From positions 1 to 64,000 of the forward strand of contig CAXFZM010000176.1 of assembly GCA_964007475.1 (NCBI GenBank): DNA of 64,000 bases, given 5' to 3'. Both the position numbers and the translations under genes were made by a program. The notes beneath the pieces are model-generated. The model did no database searches and had not been told where the DNA came from. It saw only the letters and a program-made list of their open reading frames with translations. Below are positions 40,401-51,248 of this stretch, piece after piece. The stretch is from Hybos culiciformis. Lineage: Eukaryota; Arthropoda; Insecta; Diptera; Hybotidae. Each line of letters starts with the position of its first letter. The stretch's first letter is position 1.

Positions 40401-43333
40401 AAATGTTGACTTTGGGCTGGTTTTTTGTTCATTACTCCGGCTCTAGACCTCGGAGAACCTCCGTTTTTGGCTTAAATTAAAGGTCTAGAAATTACGCTTC
40501 TTTCTGTGCAATTTTTATGAAAATCGGTTTTCTAGATCCGGAGAAATAAACGATAAGGTGAGCAAACCCCCTAACTTTAACACATAAAATGTTGACTTTG
40601 GGCTGGTTTTTTGTTCATTACTCGGGCTCCAGACCTCGGAGAACCTTCGTTTTTGGCTTAAATTAAAGGTCTAGAAATTACGCTTCTTTCTATGCAATTT
40701 TAATGAAAATCGGTTTTCTAGATCCGGAGAAATAAACGATAAGGTGAGCAAACCCCCTAACTTTAACACATAAAATGTTGACTTTGGGCTGGTTTTTTGT
40801 TCATTACTCCGGCTTTAGACCTCGGAGAACCTCCGTTTTTGGCTTAAATTAAAGGTCTAGAAATTACGCTTCTTTCTGTGCAATTTTTATGAAAATCGGT
40901 TTTCTAGATCCGGAGAAATAAACGATAAGGTGAGCAAACCCCCTAACTTTAACACATAAAATGTTGACTTTGGGCTGGTTTTTTGTTCATTACTCGGGCT
41001 CCAGACCTCGGAGAACCTTCGTTTTTGGCTTAAATTAAAGGTCTAGAAATTACGCTTCTTTCTGTGCAATTTTTATGAAAATCGGTTTTCTAGATCCGGA
41101 GAAATAAACGATAAGGTGAGCAAACCCCCTAACTTTAACACATAAAATGTTGACTTTGGGCTGGTTTTTTGTTCATTACTCCGGCTCTAGACCTCGGAGA
41201 ACCTCCGTTTTTGGCTTAAATTAAAGGTCTAGAAATTACGCTTCTTTCTGTGCAATTTTTATGAAAATCGGTTTTCTAGATCCGGAGAAATAAACGATAA
41301 GGTGAGCAAACCCCCTAACTTTAACACATAAAATGTTGACTTTGGGCTGGTTTTTTGTTCATTACTCCGGCTCCAGACTTCGGCGGACCTCTGTTTTTGG
41401 CTTAAATCAAAGGTCTAGAAATTACGCTTCTTTCTGTGCAATTTTTATGAAAATCGGTTTTCTAGATCCGGAGAAATAAACGATAAGGTGAACAAACCCC
41501 CTAATTTTAACCCATAAAATGTTGACTTTGGGCTGGTTTTTTGTTCATTACTCCGGCTCCAGACCTCGGAGAACCTCCGTTTTTGGCTTAAATTAAAGGT
41601 CTAGAAATTACGCTTCTTTCTGTGCAATTTTTATGTAAATCGGTTTTCTAGATCCGGAGAAATAAACGATAAGGTGAGCAAACCCCCTAACTTTAACACA
41701 TAAAATGTTGACTTTGGGCTGGTTTTTTGTTCATTACTCGGGCTCCAGACCTCGGAGAACTTCCGTTTTTGGCTTAAATTAAAGGTCTAGAAATTACGCT
41801 TCTTTCTGTGCAATTTTTATGAAAATCGGTTTTCTAGATCCGGAGAAATAAACGATAAGGTGAGCAAACCCCCTAACTTTAACACATAAAATGTTGACTT
41901 TGGGCTGGTTTTTTGTTCATTACTCCGGCTCCAGACTTCGCCGGACCTCCGTTTTTGGCTTAAATCAAAGGTCTAGAAATTACGCTTCTTTCTGTGTAAT
42001 TTTTATGAAAATCGGTTTTCTAGATCCGGAGAAATAAACGATAAGGTGAGCAAACCTCCTAACTTTAACATATAAAATGTTGACTTTGGGCTGGTTTTTT
42101 GTTCATTACTCCGGCTCCAGACTTCGGCGGACCTCCGTTTTTGGCTTAAATTAAAGGTCTAGAAATTACGCTTCTTTCTGTGCAATTTTTATGAAAATCG
42201 GTTTTCTAGATCCGGAGAAATAAACGATAAGGTGAGCAAACCCCCTAACTTTAACACATGAAATGTTGACTTTGGGCTGGTTTTTTGTTCATTACGCGGG
42301 CTCCAGACCTCGGAGAACCTTCGTTTTATGAAAATCGGTTTTCTAGATCCGGAGAAATAAACGATAAGGTGAGCAAACCCCCTAACTTTAACACATAAAA
42401 TGTTGACTTTGGGCTGGTTTTTTGTTCATTACTCGGGCTCCAGACCTCGGAGAACCTTCGTTTTTGGCTAAAATTAAAGGTCTAGAAATTACGCTTCTTT
42501 CTGTGCAATTTTTATGAAAATCGGTTTTCTAGATCCGGAGAAATAAACGATAAGGTGAGCAAACCCCCTAACTTTAACACATAAAATGTTGACTTTGGGC
42601 TGGTTTTTTGTTCATTACTCCGGCTCCAGACTTCGGCGGACCTCCGTTTTTGGCTTAAATCAAAGGTCTAGAAATTACGCTTCTTTCTGTGCAATTTTTA
42701 TGAAAATCGGTTTTCTAGATCCGGAGAAATAAACGATAAGGTGAGCAAACCTCCTAACTTTAACACATAAAATGTTGACTTTGGGCTGGTTTTTTGTTCA
42801 TTACTCCGGCTCCAGACTTCGGCGGACCTCCGTTTTTGGCTTAAATTAAAGGTCTAGAAATTACGCTTCTTTCTGTGCAATTTTTATGAAAATCGGTTTT
42901 CTAGATCCGGAGAAATAAACGATAAGGTGAGCAAACCCCCTAACTTTAACACATAAAATGTTGACTTTGGGCTGGTTTTTTGTTCATTACTCCGGCTCCA
43001 GACTTCGGCGGACCTCTGTTTTTGGCTTAAATCAAAGGTCTAGAAATTACGCTTCTTTCTGTGCAATTTTTATGAAAATCGGTTTTCTAGATCCGGAGAA
43101 ATAAACGATAAGGTGAACAAACCCCCTAATTTTAACCCATAAAATGTTGACTTTGGGCTGGTTTTTTGTTCATTACTCCGGCTCCAGACCTCGGAGAACC
43201 TCCGTTTTTGGCTTAAATTAAAGGTCTAGAAATTACGCTTCTTTCTGTGCAATTTTTATGTAAATCGGTTTTCTAGATCCGGAGAAATAAACGATAAGGT
43301 GAGCAAACCCCCTAACTTTAACACATAAAATGT
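37481..43333 (+). repeat. HOR block 7 (right copy of the 6734-bp unit)
   Basis: Order is V10(G100)-10-8(no G32)-18-11-12-19-20-21-1-2-3-4-5-6-7-9-10-9-8-9-11-12-13-14-15-7-8*-14-15-11-12. Starts from 37481 to 42776 equal those from 30747 to 36042 plus 6734, and the rare markers listed for the left copy are shared. Copies part at 36228/42962, where the left goes to V10 and the right to V11 with T56. A private C appears in the GATAACGTG form at 38597. Confidence 0.91.
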
Positions 43334-43511
43334 TGACTTTGGGCTGGGTTTTTGTTCATTACTCGGGCTCCAGACCTCGGAGAACTTCCGTTTTTGGCTT
43401 AAATTAAAGGTCTAGAAATTACGCTTCTTTCTGTGCATGAAAATCGGTTTTCTAGATCCGGAGAAATAAACGATAAGGTGAGCAACCCCCTAACTTTAAC
43501 ACATAAAATGT
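43334..43511 (+). repeat. V13/V5 chimera with 7-bp deletion (178 bp)
   Basis: The front is V13 (G32, T53) with a private G15. The sequence then reads GTGCATGAAAATC, where seven bases (AATTTTT) are lost, and the tail has the V5 one-base loss in the A3C5 stretch. The same 7-bp deletion appears only once more, in the V5 at 44393-44570, exactly 1059 bp downstream. Confidence 0.92.
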
Positions 43512-44206
43512 TGACTTTGGGCTGGTTTTTTGTTCATTACTCCGGCTCCAGACCTCGGAGAACCTCCGTTTTTGGCTTAAATTAAAGCTCTAGAAATTAC
43601 GCTTCTTTCTGTGCAATTTTTATGTAAATTCGTTTTCTAGATCCGGAGAAATAAACGATAAGGTGAGCAAACCCCCTAACTTTAACACATAAAATGTTGA
43701 CTTTGGGCTGGTTTTTTGTTCATTACGCGGGCTCCAGACCTCGGAGAACCTTCGTTTTATGAAAATCGGTTTTCTAGATCCGGAGAAATAAACGATAAGG
43801 TGAGCAAACCCCCTAACTTTAACACATAAAATGTTGACTTTGGGCTGGTTTTTTGTTCATTACTCGGGCTCCAGACCTCGGGGAACCTTCGTTTTTGGCT
43901 AAAATTAAAGGTCTAGAAATTACGCTTCTTTCTGTGCAATTTTTATGAAAATCGGTTTTCTAGATCCGGAGAAATAAACGATAAGGTGAGCAAACCCCCT
44001 AACTTTAACACATAAAATGTTGACTTTGGGCTGGTTTTTTGTTCATTACTCCGGCTCTAGACCTCGGAGAACCTCCGTTTATGGCTTAAATTAAAGGTCT
44101 AGAAATTACGCTTCTTTCTGTGCAATTTTTATGAAAATCGGTTTTCTAGATCCGGAGAAATAAACGATAAGGTGAGCAAACCCCCTAACTTTAACACATA
44201 AAATGT

Positions 44207-44392
44207 TGACTTTGGGCTGGTTTTTTGTTCATTACTCCGGCTCCAGACTTCGGCGGACCTCCGTTTTTGGCTTAAATCAAAGGTCTAGAAATTACGCTTC
44301 TTTCTGTGCAATTTTAATGAAAATCGTTTTTCTAGATCCGGAGAAATAAACGATAAGGTGAGCAAACCCCCTAACTTTAACACATAAAATGT
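44207..44392 (+). repeat. V22: recombinant monomer V11 front / V19 back
   Basis: It joins T43, C48, G50 and C72 (V11 or V14 front) to A110 and T121 (V19 back). The exchange lies between 72 and 110. Copies are at 44207, 45266, 46890, 47956, 49021 and 49578. It occurs only in block 8, so this junction probably created the 6-monomer unit by joining distant parts of the larger HOR. Confidence 0.88.
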
Positions 44393-45636
44393 TGACTTTG
44401 GGCTGGTTTTTTGTTCATTACTCCGGCTCTAGACCTCGGAGAACCTCCGTTTTTGGCTTAAATTAAAGGTCTAGAAATTACGCTTCTTTCTGTGCATGAA
44501 AATCGGTTTTCTAGATCCGGAGAAATAAACGATAAGGTGAGCAACCCCCTAACTTTAACACATAAAATGTTGACTTTGGGCTGGTTTTTTGTTCATTACT
44601 CCGGCTCCAGACCTCGGAGAACCTCCGTTTTTGGCTTAAATTAAAGCTCTAGAAATTACGCTTCTTTCTGTGCAATTTTTATGTAAATCGGTTTTCTAGA
44701 TCCGGAGAAATAAACGATAAGGTGAGCAAACCCCCTAACTTTAACACATAAAATGTTGACTTTGGGCTGGTTTTTTGTTCATTACGCGGGCTCCAGACCT
44801 CGGAGAACCTTCGTTTTATGAAAATCGGTTTTCTAGATCCGGAGAAATAAACGATAAGGTGAGCAAACCCCCTAACTTTAACACATAAAATGTTGACTTT
44901 GGGCTGGTTTTTTGTTCATTACTCGGGCTCCAGACCTCGGGGAACCTTCGTTTTTGGCTAAAATTAAAGGTCTAGAAATTACGCTTCTTTCTGTGCAATT
45001 TTTATGAAAATCGGTTTTCTAGATCCGGAGAAATAAACGATAAGGTGAGCAAACCCCCTAACTTTAACACATAAAATGTTGACTTTGGGCTGGTTTTTTG
45101 TTCATTACTCCGGCTCTAGACCTCGGAGAACCTCCGTTTTTGGCTTAAATTAAAGGTCTAGAAATTACGCTTCTTTCTGTGCAATTTTTATGAAAATCGG
45201 TTTTCTAGATCCGGAGAAATAAACGATAAGGTGAGCAAACCCCCTAACTTTAACACATAAAATGTTGACTTTGGGCTGGTTTTTTGTTCATTACTCCGGC
45301 TCCAGACTTCGGCGGACCTCCGTTTTTGGCTTAAATCAAAGGTCTAGAAATTACGCTTCTTTCTGTGCAATTTTAATGAAAATCGTTTTTCTAGATCCGG
45401 AGAAATAAACGATAAGGTGAGCAAACCCCCTAACTTTAACACATAAAATGTTGACTTTGGGCTGGTTTTTTGTTCATTACTCCGGCTCTAGACCTCGGAG
45501 AACCTCCGTTTTTGGCTTAAATTAAAGGTCTAGAAATTACGCTTCTTTCTGTGCAATTTTTATGAAAATCGGTTTTCTAGATCCGGAGAAATAAACGATA
45601 AGGTGAGCAACCCCCTAACTTTAACACATAAAATGT

Positions 45637-45773
45637 TGACTTTGGGCTGGTTTTTTGTTCATTACTCCGGCTCCAGACCTCGGAGAACCTTCGTTTTATG
45701 AAAATCGGTTTTCTAGATCCGGAGAAATAAACGATAAGGTGAGCAAACCCCCTAACTTTAACACATAAAATGT
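45637..45773 (+). repeat. V7 with exchanged front (137 bp)
   Basis: It has the 49-bp deletion and T55 of V7 but reads ACTCCGG at 28-34 instead of ACGCGGG. The front therefore comes from V6 or V12, with exchange between 32 and 55. This shows that a full-length and a deleted monomer can recombine. It is the only such V7 in the window. Confidence 0.92.
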
Positions 45774-48700
45774 TGACTTTGGGCTGGTTTTTTGTTCATT
45801 ACTCGGGCTCCAGACCTCGGAGAACCTTCGTTTTTGGCTAAAATTAAAGGTCTAGAAATTACGCTTCTTTCTGTGCAATTTTTATGAAAATCGGTTTTCT
45901 AGATCCGGAGAAATAAACGATAAGGTGAGCAAACCCCCTAACTTTAACACATAAAATGTTGACTTTGGGCTGGTTTTTTGTTCATTACTCCGGCTCCAGA
46001 CTTCGGCGGACCTCCGTTTTTGGCTTAAATCAAAGGTCTAGAAATTACGCTTCTTTCTGTGCAATTTTTATGAAAATCGGTTTTCTAGATCCGGAGAAAT
46101 AAACGATAAGGTGAGCAAACCTCCTAACTTTAACACATAAAATGTTGACTTTGGGCTGGTTTTTTGTTCATTACTCCGGCTCCAGACTTCGGCGGACCTC
46201 CGTTTTTGGCTTAAATTAAAGGTCTAGAAATTACGCTTCTTTCTGTGCAATTTTTATGAAAATCGGTTTTCTAGATCCGGAGAAATAAACGATAAGGTGA
46301 GCAAACCCCCTAACTTTAACACATAAAATGTTGACTTTGGGCTGGTTTTTTGTTCATTACTCCGGCTCCAGACTTCGGCGGACCTCTGTTTTTGGCTTAA
46401 ATCAAAGGTCTAGAAATTACGCTTCTTTCTGTGCAATTTTTATGAAAATCGGTTTTCTAGATCCGGAGAAATAAACGATAAGGTGAACAAACCCCCTAAT
46501 TTTAACCCATAAAATGTTGACTTTGGGCTGGTTTTTTGTTCATTACTCCGGCTCCAGACCTCGGAGAACCTCCGTTTTTGGCTTAAATTAAAGGTCTAGA
46601 AATTACGCTTCTTTCTGTGCAATTTTTATGTAAATCGGTTTTCTAGATCCGGAGAAATAAACGATAAGGTGAGCAAACCCCCTAACTTTAACACATAAAA
46701 TGTTGACTTTGGGCTGGTTTTTTGTTCATTACTCGGGCTCCAGACCTCGGAGAACTTCCGTTTTTGGCTTAAATTAAAGGTCTAGAAATTACGCTTCTTT
46801 CTGTGCAATTTTTATGAAAATCGGTTTTCTAGATCCGGAGAAATAAACGATAAGGTGAGCAAACCCCCTAACTTTAACACATAAAATGTTGACTTTGGGC
46901 TGGTTTTTTGTTCATTACTCCGGCTCCAGACTTCGGCGGACCTCCGTTTTTGGCTTAAATCAAAGGTCTAGAAATTACGCTTCTTTCTGTGCAATTTTAA
47001 TGAAAATCGTTTTTCTAGATCCGGAGAAATAAACGATAAGGTGAGCAAACCCCCTAACTTTAACACATAAAATGTTGACTTTGGGCTGGTTTTTTGTTCA
47101 TTACTCCGGCTCTAGACCTCGGAGAACCTCCGTTTTTGGCTTAAATTAAAGGTCTAGAAATTACGCTTCTTTCTGTGCAATTTTTATGAAAATCGGTTTT
47201 CTAGATCCGGAGAAATAAACGATAAGGTGAGCAACCCCCTAACTTTAACACATAAAATGTTGACTTTGGGCTGGTTTTTTGTTCATTACTCCGGCTCCAG
47301 ACCTCGGAGAACCTCCGTTTTTGGCTTAAATTAAAGCTCTAGAAATTACGCTTCTTTCTGTGCAATTTTTATGTAAATCGGTTTTCTAGATCCGGAGAAA
47401 TAAACGATAAGGTGAGCAAACCCCCTAACTTTAACACATAAAATGTTGACTTTGGGCTGGTTTTTTGTTCATTACGCGGGCTCCAGACCTCGGAGAACCT
47501 TCGTTTTATGAAAATCGGTTTTCTAGATCCGGAGAAATAAACGATAAGGTGAGCAAACCCCCTAACTTTAACACATAAAATGTTGACTTTGGGCTGGTTT
47601 TTTGTTCATTACTCGGGCTCCAGACCTCGGGGAACCTTCGTTTTTAGCTAAAATTAAAGGTCTAGAAATTACGCTTCTTTCTGTGCAATTTTTATGAAAA
47701 TCGGTTTTCTAGATCCGGAGAAATAAACGATAAGGTGAGCAAACCCCCTAACTTTAACACATAAAATGTTGACTTTGGGCTGGTTTTTTGTTCATTACTC
47801 CGGCTCTAGACCTCGGAGAACCTCCGTTTTTGGCTTAAATTAAAGGTCTAGAAATTACGCTTCTTTCTGTGCCATTTTTATGAAAATCGGTTTTCTAGAT
47901 CCGGAGAAATAAACGATAAGGTGAGCAAACCCCCTAACTTTAACACATAAAATGTTGACTTTGGGCTGGTTTTTTGTTCATTACTCCGGCTCCAGACTTC
48001 GGCGGACCTCCGTTTTTGGCTTAAATCAAAGGTCTAGAAATTACGCTTCTTTCTGTGCAATTTTAATGAAAATCGTTTTTCTAGATCCGGAGAAATAAAC
48101 GATAAGGTGAGCAAACCCCCTAACTTTAACACATAAAATGTTGACTTTGGGCTGGTTTTTTGTTCATTACTCCGGCTCTAGACCTCGGAGAACCTCCGTT
48201 TTTGGCTTAAATTAAAGGTCTAGAAATTACGCTTCTTTCTGTGCAATTTTTATGAAAATCGGTTTTCTAGATCCGGAGAAATAAACGATAAGGTGAGCAA
48301 CCCCCTAACTTTAACACATAAAATGTTGACTTTGGGCTGGTTTTTTGTTCATTACTCCGGCTCCAGACCTCGGAGAACCTCCGTTTTTGGCTTAAATTAA
48401 AGCTCTAGAAATTACGCTTCTTTCTGTGCAATTTTTATGTAAATCGGTTTTCTAGATCCGGAGAAATAAACGATAAGGTGAGCAAACCCCCTAACTTTAA
48501 CACATAAAATGTTGACTTTGGGCTGGTTTTTTGTTCATTACGCGGGCTCCAGACCTCGGAGAACCTTCGTTTTATGAAAATCGGTTTTCTAGATCCGGAG
48601 AAATAAACGATAAGGTGAGCAAACCCCCTAACTTTAACACATAAAATGTTGACTTTGGGCTGGTTTTTTGTTCATTACTCGGGCTCCAGACCTCGGGGAA

Positions 48701-48835
48701 CCTTCGTTTTTGGCTAAAATTAAAGGTCTAGAAATTACGCTTCTTTCTGTGCAATTTTTATGAAAATCGGTTTTCTAGATCCGGAGAAATAAACGATAAG
48801 GTGAGCAAACCCCCTAACTTTAACACATAAAATGT

Positions 48836-49020
48836 TGACTTTGGGCTGGTTTTTTGTTCATTACTCCGGCTCTAGACCTCGGAGAACCTCCGTTTTGGCT
48901 TAAATTAAAGGTCTAGAAATTACGCTTCTTTCTGTGCAATTTTTATGAAAATCGGTTTTCTAGATCCGGAGAAATAAACGATAAGGTGAGCAAACCCCCT
49001 AACTTTAACACATAAAATGT
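48836..49020 (+). repeat. V9 with private 1-bp T loss (185 bp)
   Basis: The T5 run at 58-62 is T4 here, so the following monomers shift by one base. This makes the third full 6-monomer unit 1065 bp rather than 1066. It could be real or a homopolymer sequencing error. Confidence 0.85.
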
Positions 49021-50134
49021 TGACTTTGGGCTGGTTTTTTGTTCATTACTCCGGCTCCAGACTTCGGCGGACCTCCGTTTTTGGCTTAAATCAAAGGTCT
49101 AGAAATTACGCTTCTTTCTGTGCAATTTTAATGAAAATCGTTTTTCTAGATCCGGAGAAATAAACGATAAGGTGAGCAAACCCCCTAACTTTAACACATA
49201 AAATGTTGACTTTGGGCTGGTTTTTTGTTCATTACTCCGGCTCTAGACCTCGGAGAACCTCCGTTTTTGGCTTAAATTAAAGGTCTAGAAATTACGCTTC
49301 TTTCTGTGCAATTTTTATGAAAATCGGTTTTCTAGATCCGGAGAAATAAACGATAAGGTGAGCAACCCCCTAACTTTAACACATAAAATGTTGACTTTGG
49401 GCTGGTTTTTTGTTCATTACTCCGGCTCCAGACCTCGGAGAACCTCCGTTTTTGGCTTAAATTAAAGCTCTAGAAATTACGCTTCTTTCTGTGCAATTTT
49501 TATGTAAATCGGTTTTCTAGATCCGGAGAAATAAACGATAAGGTGAGCAAACCCCCTAACTTTAACACATAAAATGTTGACTTTGGGCTGGTTTTTTGTT
49601 CATTACTCCGGCTCCAGACTTCGGCGGACCTCCGTTTTTGGCTTAAATCAAAGGTCTAGAAATTACGCTTCTTTCTGTGCAATTTTAATGAAAATCGTTT
49701 TTCTAGATCCGGAGAAATAAACGATAAGGTGAGCAAACCCCCTAACTTTAACACATAAAATGTTGACTTTGGGCTGGTTTTTTGTTCATTACTCCGGCTC
49801 TAGACCTCGGAGAACCTCCGTTTTTGGCTTAAATTAAAGGTCTAGAAATTACGCTTCTTTCTGTGCAATTTTTATGAAAATCGGTTTTCTAGATCCGGAG
49901 AAATAAACGATAAGGTGAGCAACCCCCTAACTTTAACACATAAAATGTTGACTTTGGGCTGGTTTTTTGTTCATTACTCCGGCTCCAGACTTCGGCGGAC
50001 CTCCGTTTTTGGCTTAAATCAAAGGTCTAGAAATTACGCTTCTTTCTGTGCAATTTTTATGAAAATCGGTTTTCTAGATCCGGAGAAATAAACGATAAGG
50101 TGAGCAAACCTCCTAACTTTAACACATAAAATGT

Positions 50135-50318
50135 TGACTTTGGGCTGGTTTTTTGTTCATTACTCCGGCTCCAGACTTCGGCGGACCTCCGTTTTTGGCT
50201 TAAATTAAAGGTCTAGAAATTACGCTTGTTTCTGCAATTTTTATGAAAATCGGTTTTCTAGATCCGGAGAAATAAACGATAAGGTGAGCAAACCCCCTAA
50301 CTTTAACACATAAAATGT
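50135..50318 (+). repeat. V15 with private 2-bp loss (184 bp)
   Basis: The segment reads CGCTTGTTTCTGCAATTT. A TG is lost from the CTGTGC motif and one C is changed to G upstream. It stands at the border between the 6-monomer block and the 12-monomer block. No other monomer shares it. Confidence 0.9.
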
Positions 50319-51248
50319 TGACTTTGGGCTGGTTTTTTGTTCATTACTCCGGCTCTAGACCTCGGAGAACCTCCGTTTTTGGCTTAAATTAAAGGTCTAG
50401 AAATTACGCTTCTTTCTGTGCAATTTTTATGAAAATCGGTTTTCTAGATCCGGAGAAATAAACGATAAGGTGAGCAAACCCCCTAACTTTAACACATAAA
50501 ATGTTGACTTTGGGCTGGTTTTTTGTTCATTACTCGGGCTCCAGACCTCGGAGAACCTTCGTTTTTGGCTTAAATTAAAGGTCTAGAAATTACGCTTCTT
50601 TCTATGCAATTTTAATGAAAATCGGTTTTCTAGATCCGGAGAAATAAACGATAAGGTGAGCAAACCCCCTAACTTTAACACATAAAATGTTGACTTTGGG
50701 CTGGTTTTTTGTTCATTACTCCGGCTCTATACCTCGGAGAACCTCCGTTTTTGGCTTAAATTAAAGGTCTAGAAATTACGCTTCTTTCTGTGCAATTTTT
50801 ATGAAAATCGGTTTTCTAGATCCGGAGAAATAAACGATAAGGTGAGCAAACCCCCTAACTTTAACACATAAAATGTTGACTTTGGGCTGGTTTTTTGTTC
50901 ATTACTCCGGCTCTAGACCTCGGAGAACCTCCGTTTTTGGCTTAAATTAAAGGTCTAGAAATTACGCTTCTTTCTGTGCAATTTTTATGAAAATCGGTTT
51001 TCTAGATCCGGAGAAATAAACGATAAGGTGAGCAAACCCCCTAACTTTAACACATAAAATGTTGACTTTGGGCTGGTTTTTTGTTCATTACTCCGGCTCC
51101 AGACTTCGGCGGACCTCCGTTTTTGGCTTAAATCAAACGTCTAGAAATTACGCTTCTTTCTGTGCAATTTTTATGTAAATCGGTTTTCTAGATCCGGAGA
51201 AATAAACGATAAGGTGAGCAAACCCCCTAACTTTAACACATAAAATGT
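50319..51248 (+). repeat. Transition segment of five monomers
   Basis: Order is V9-10-9-9-23. It links the 6-monomer block to the 12-monomer block and resembles the V9/V10 alternation of the left part of the window. The V9 at 50691 has T in CTCTATACC, which destroys the extra TCTAGA. The V23 at 51063 has a private AAACGTC in place of AAAGGTC. Confidence 0.88.

Larger units (their letters stand above)
43334..50318 (+). repeat. HOR block 8, 6-monomer unit of about 1.06 kb
   Basis: The unit V6-7-8*-9-22-5 starts at 43512, 44571, 47261 and 48327, with lengths of 1059, 1066, 1066 and 1065 bp. A copy at 49392 lacks V7-8*-9 (V6-22-5), followed by V22-5 and then V14-15 to 50318. Between 45637 and 46889 the repeat is interrupted by (6/7 chimera)-8*-14-15-11-12-13, then V22-5. 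That run repeats 42404-43511 at an offset of 3370. Three successive V8* copies have G instead of A at 48 (43835, 44894, and again 47584, 48650), which supports recent amplification. Confidence 0.9.
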
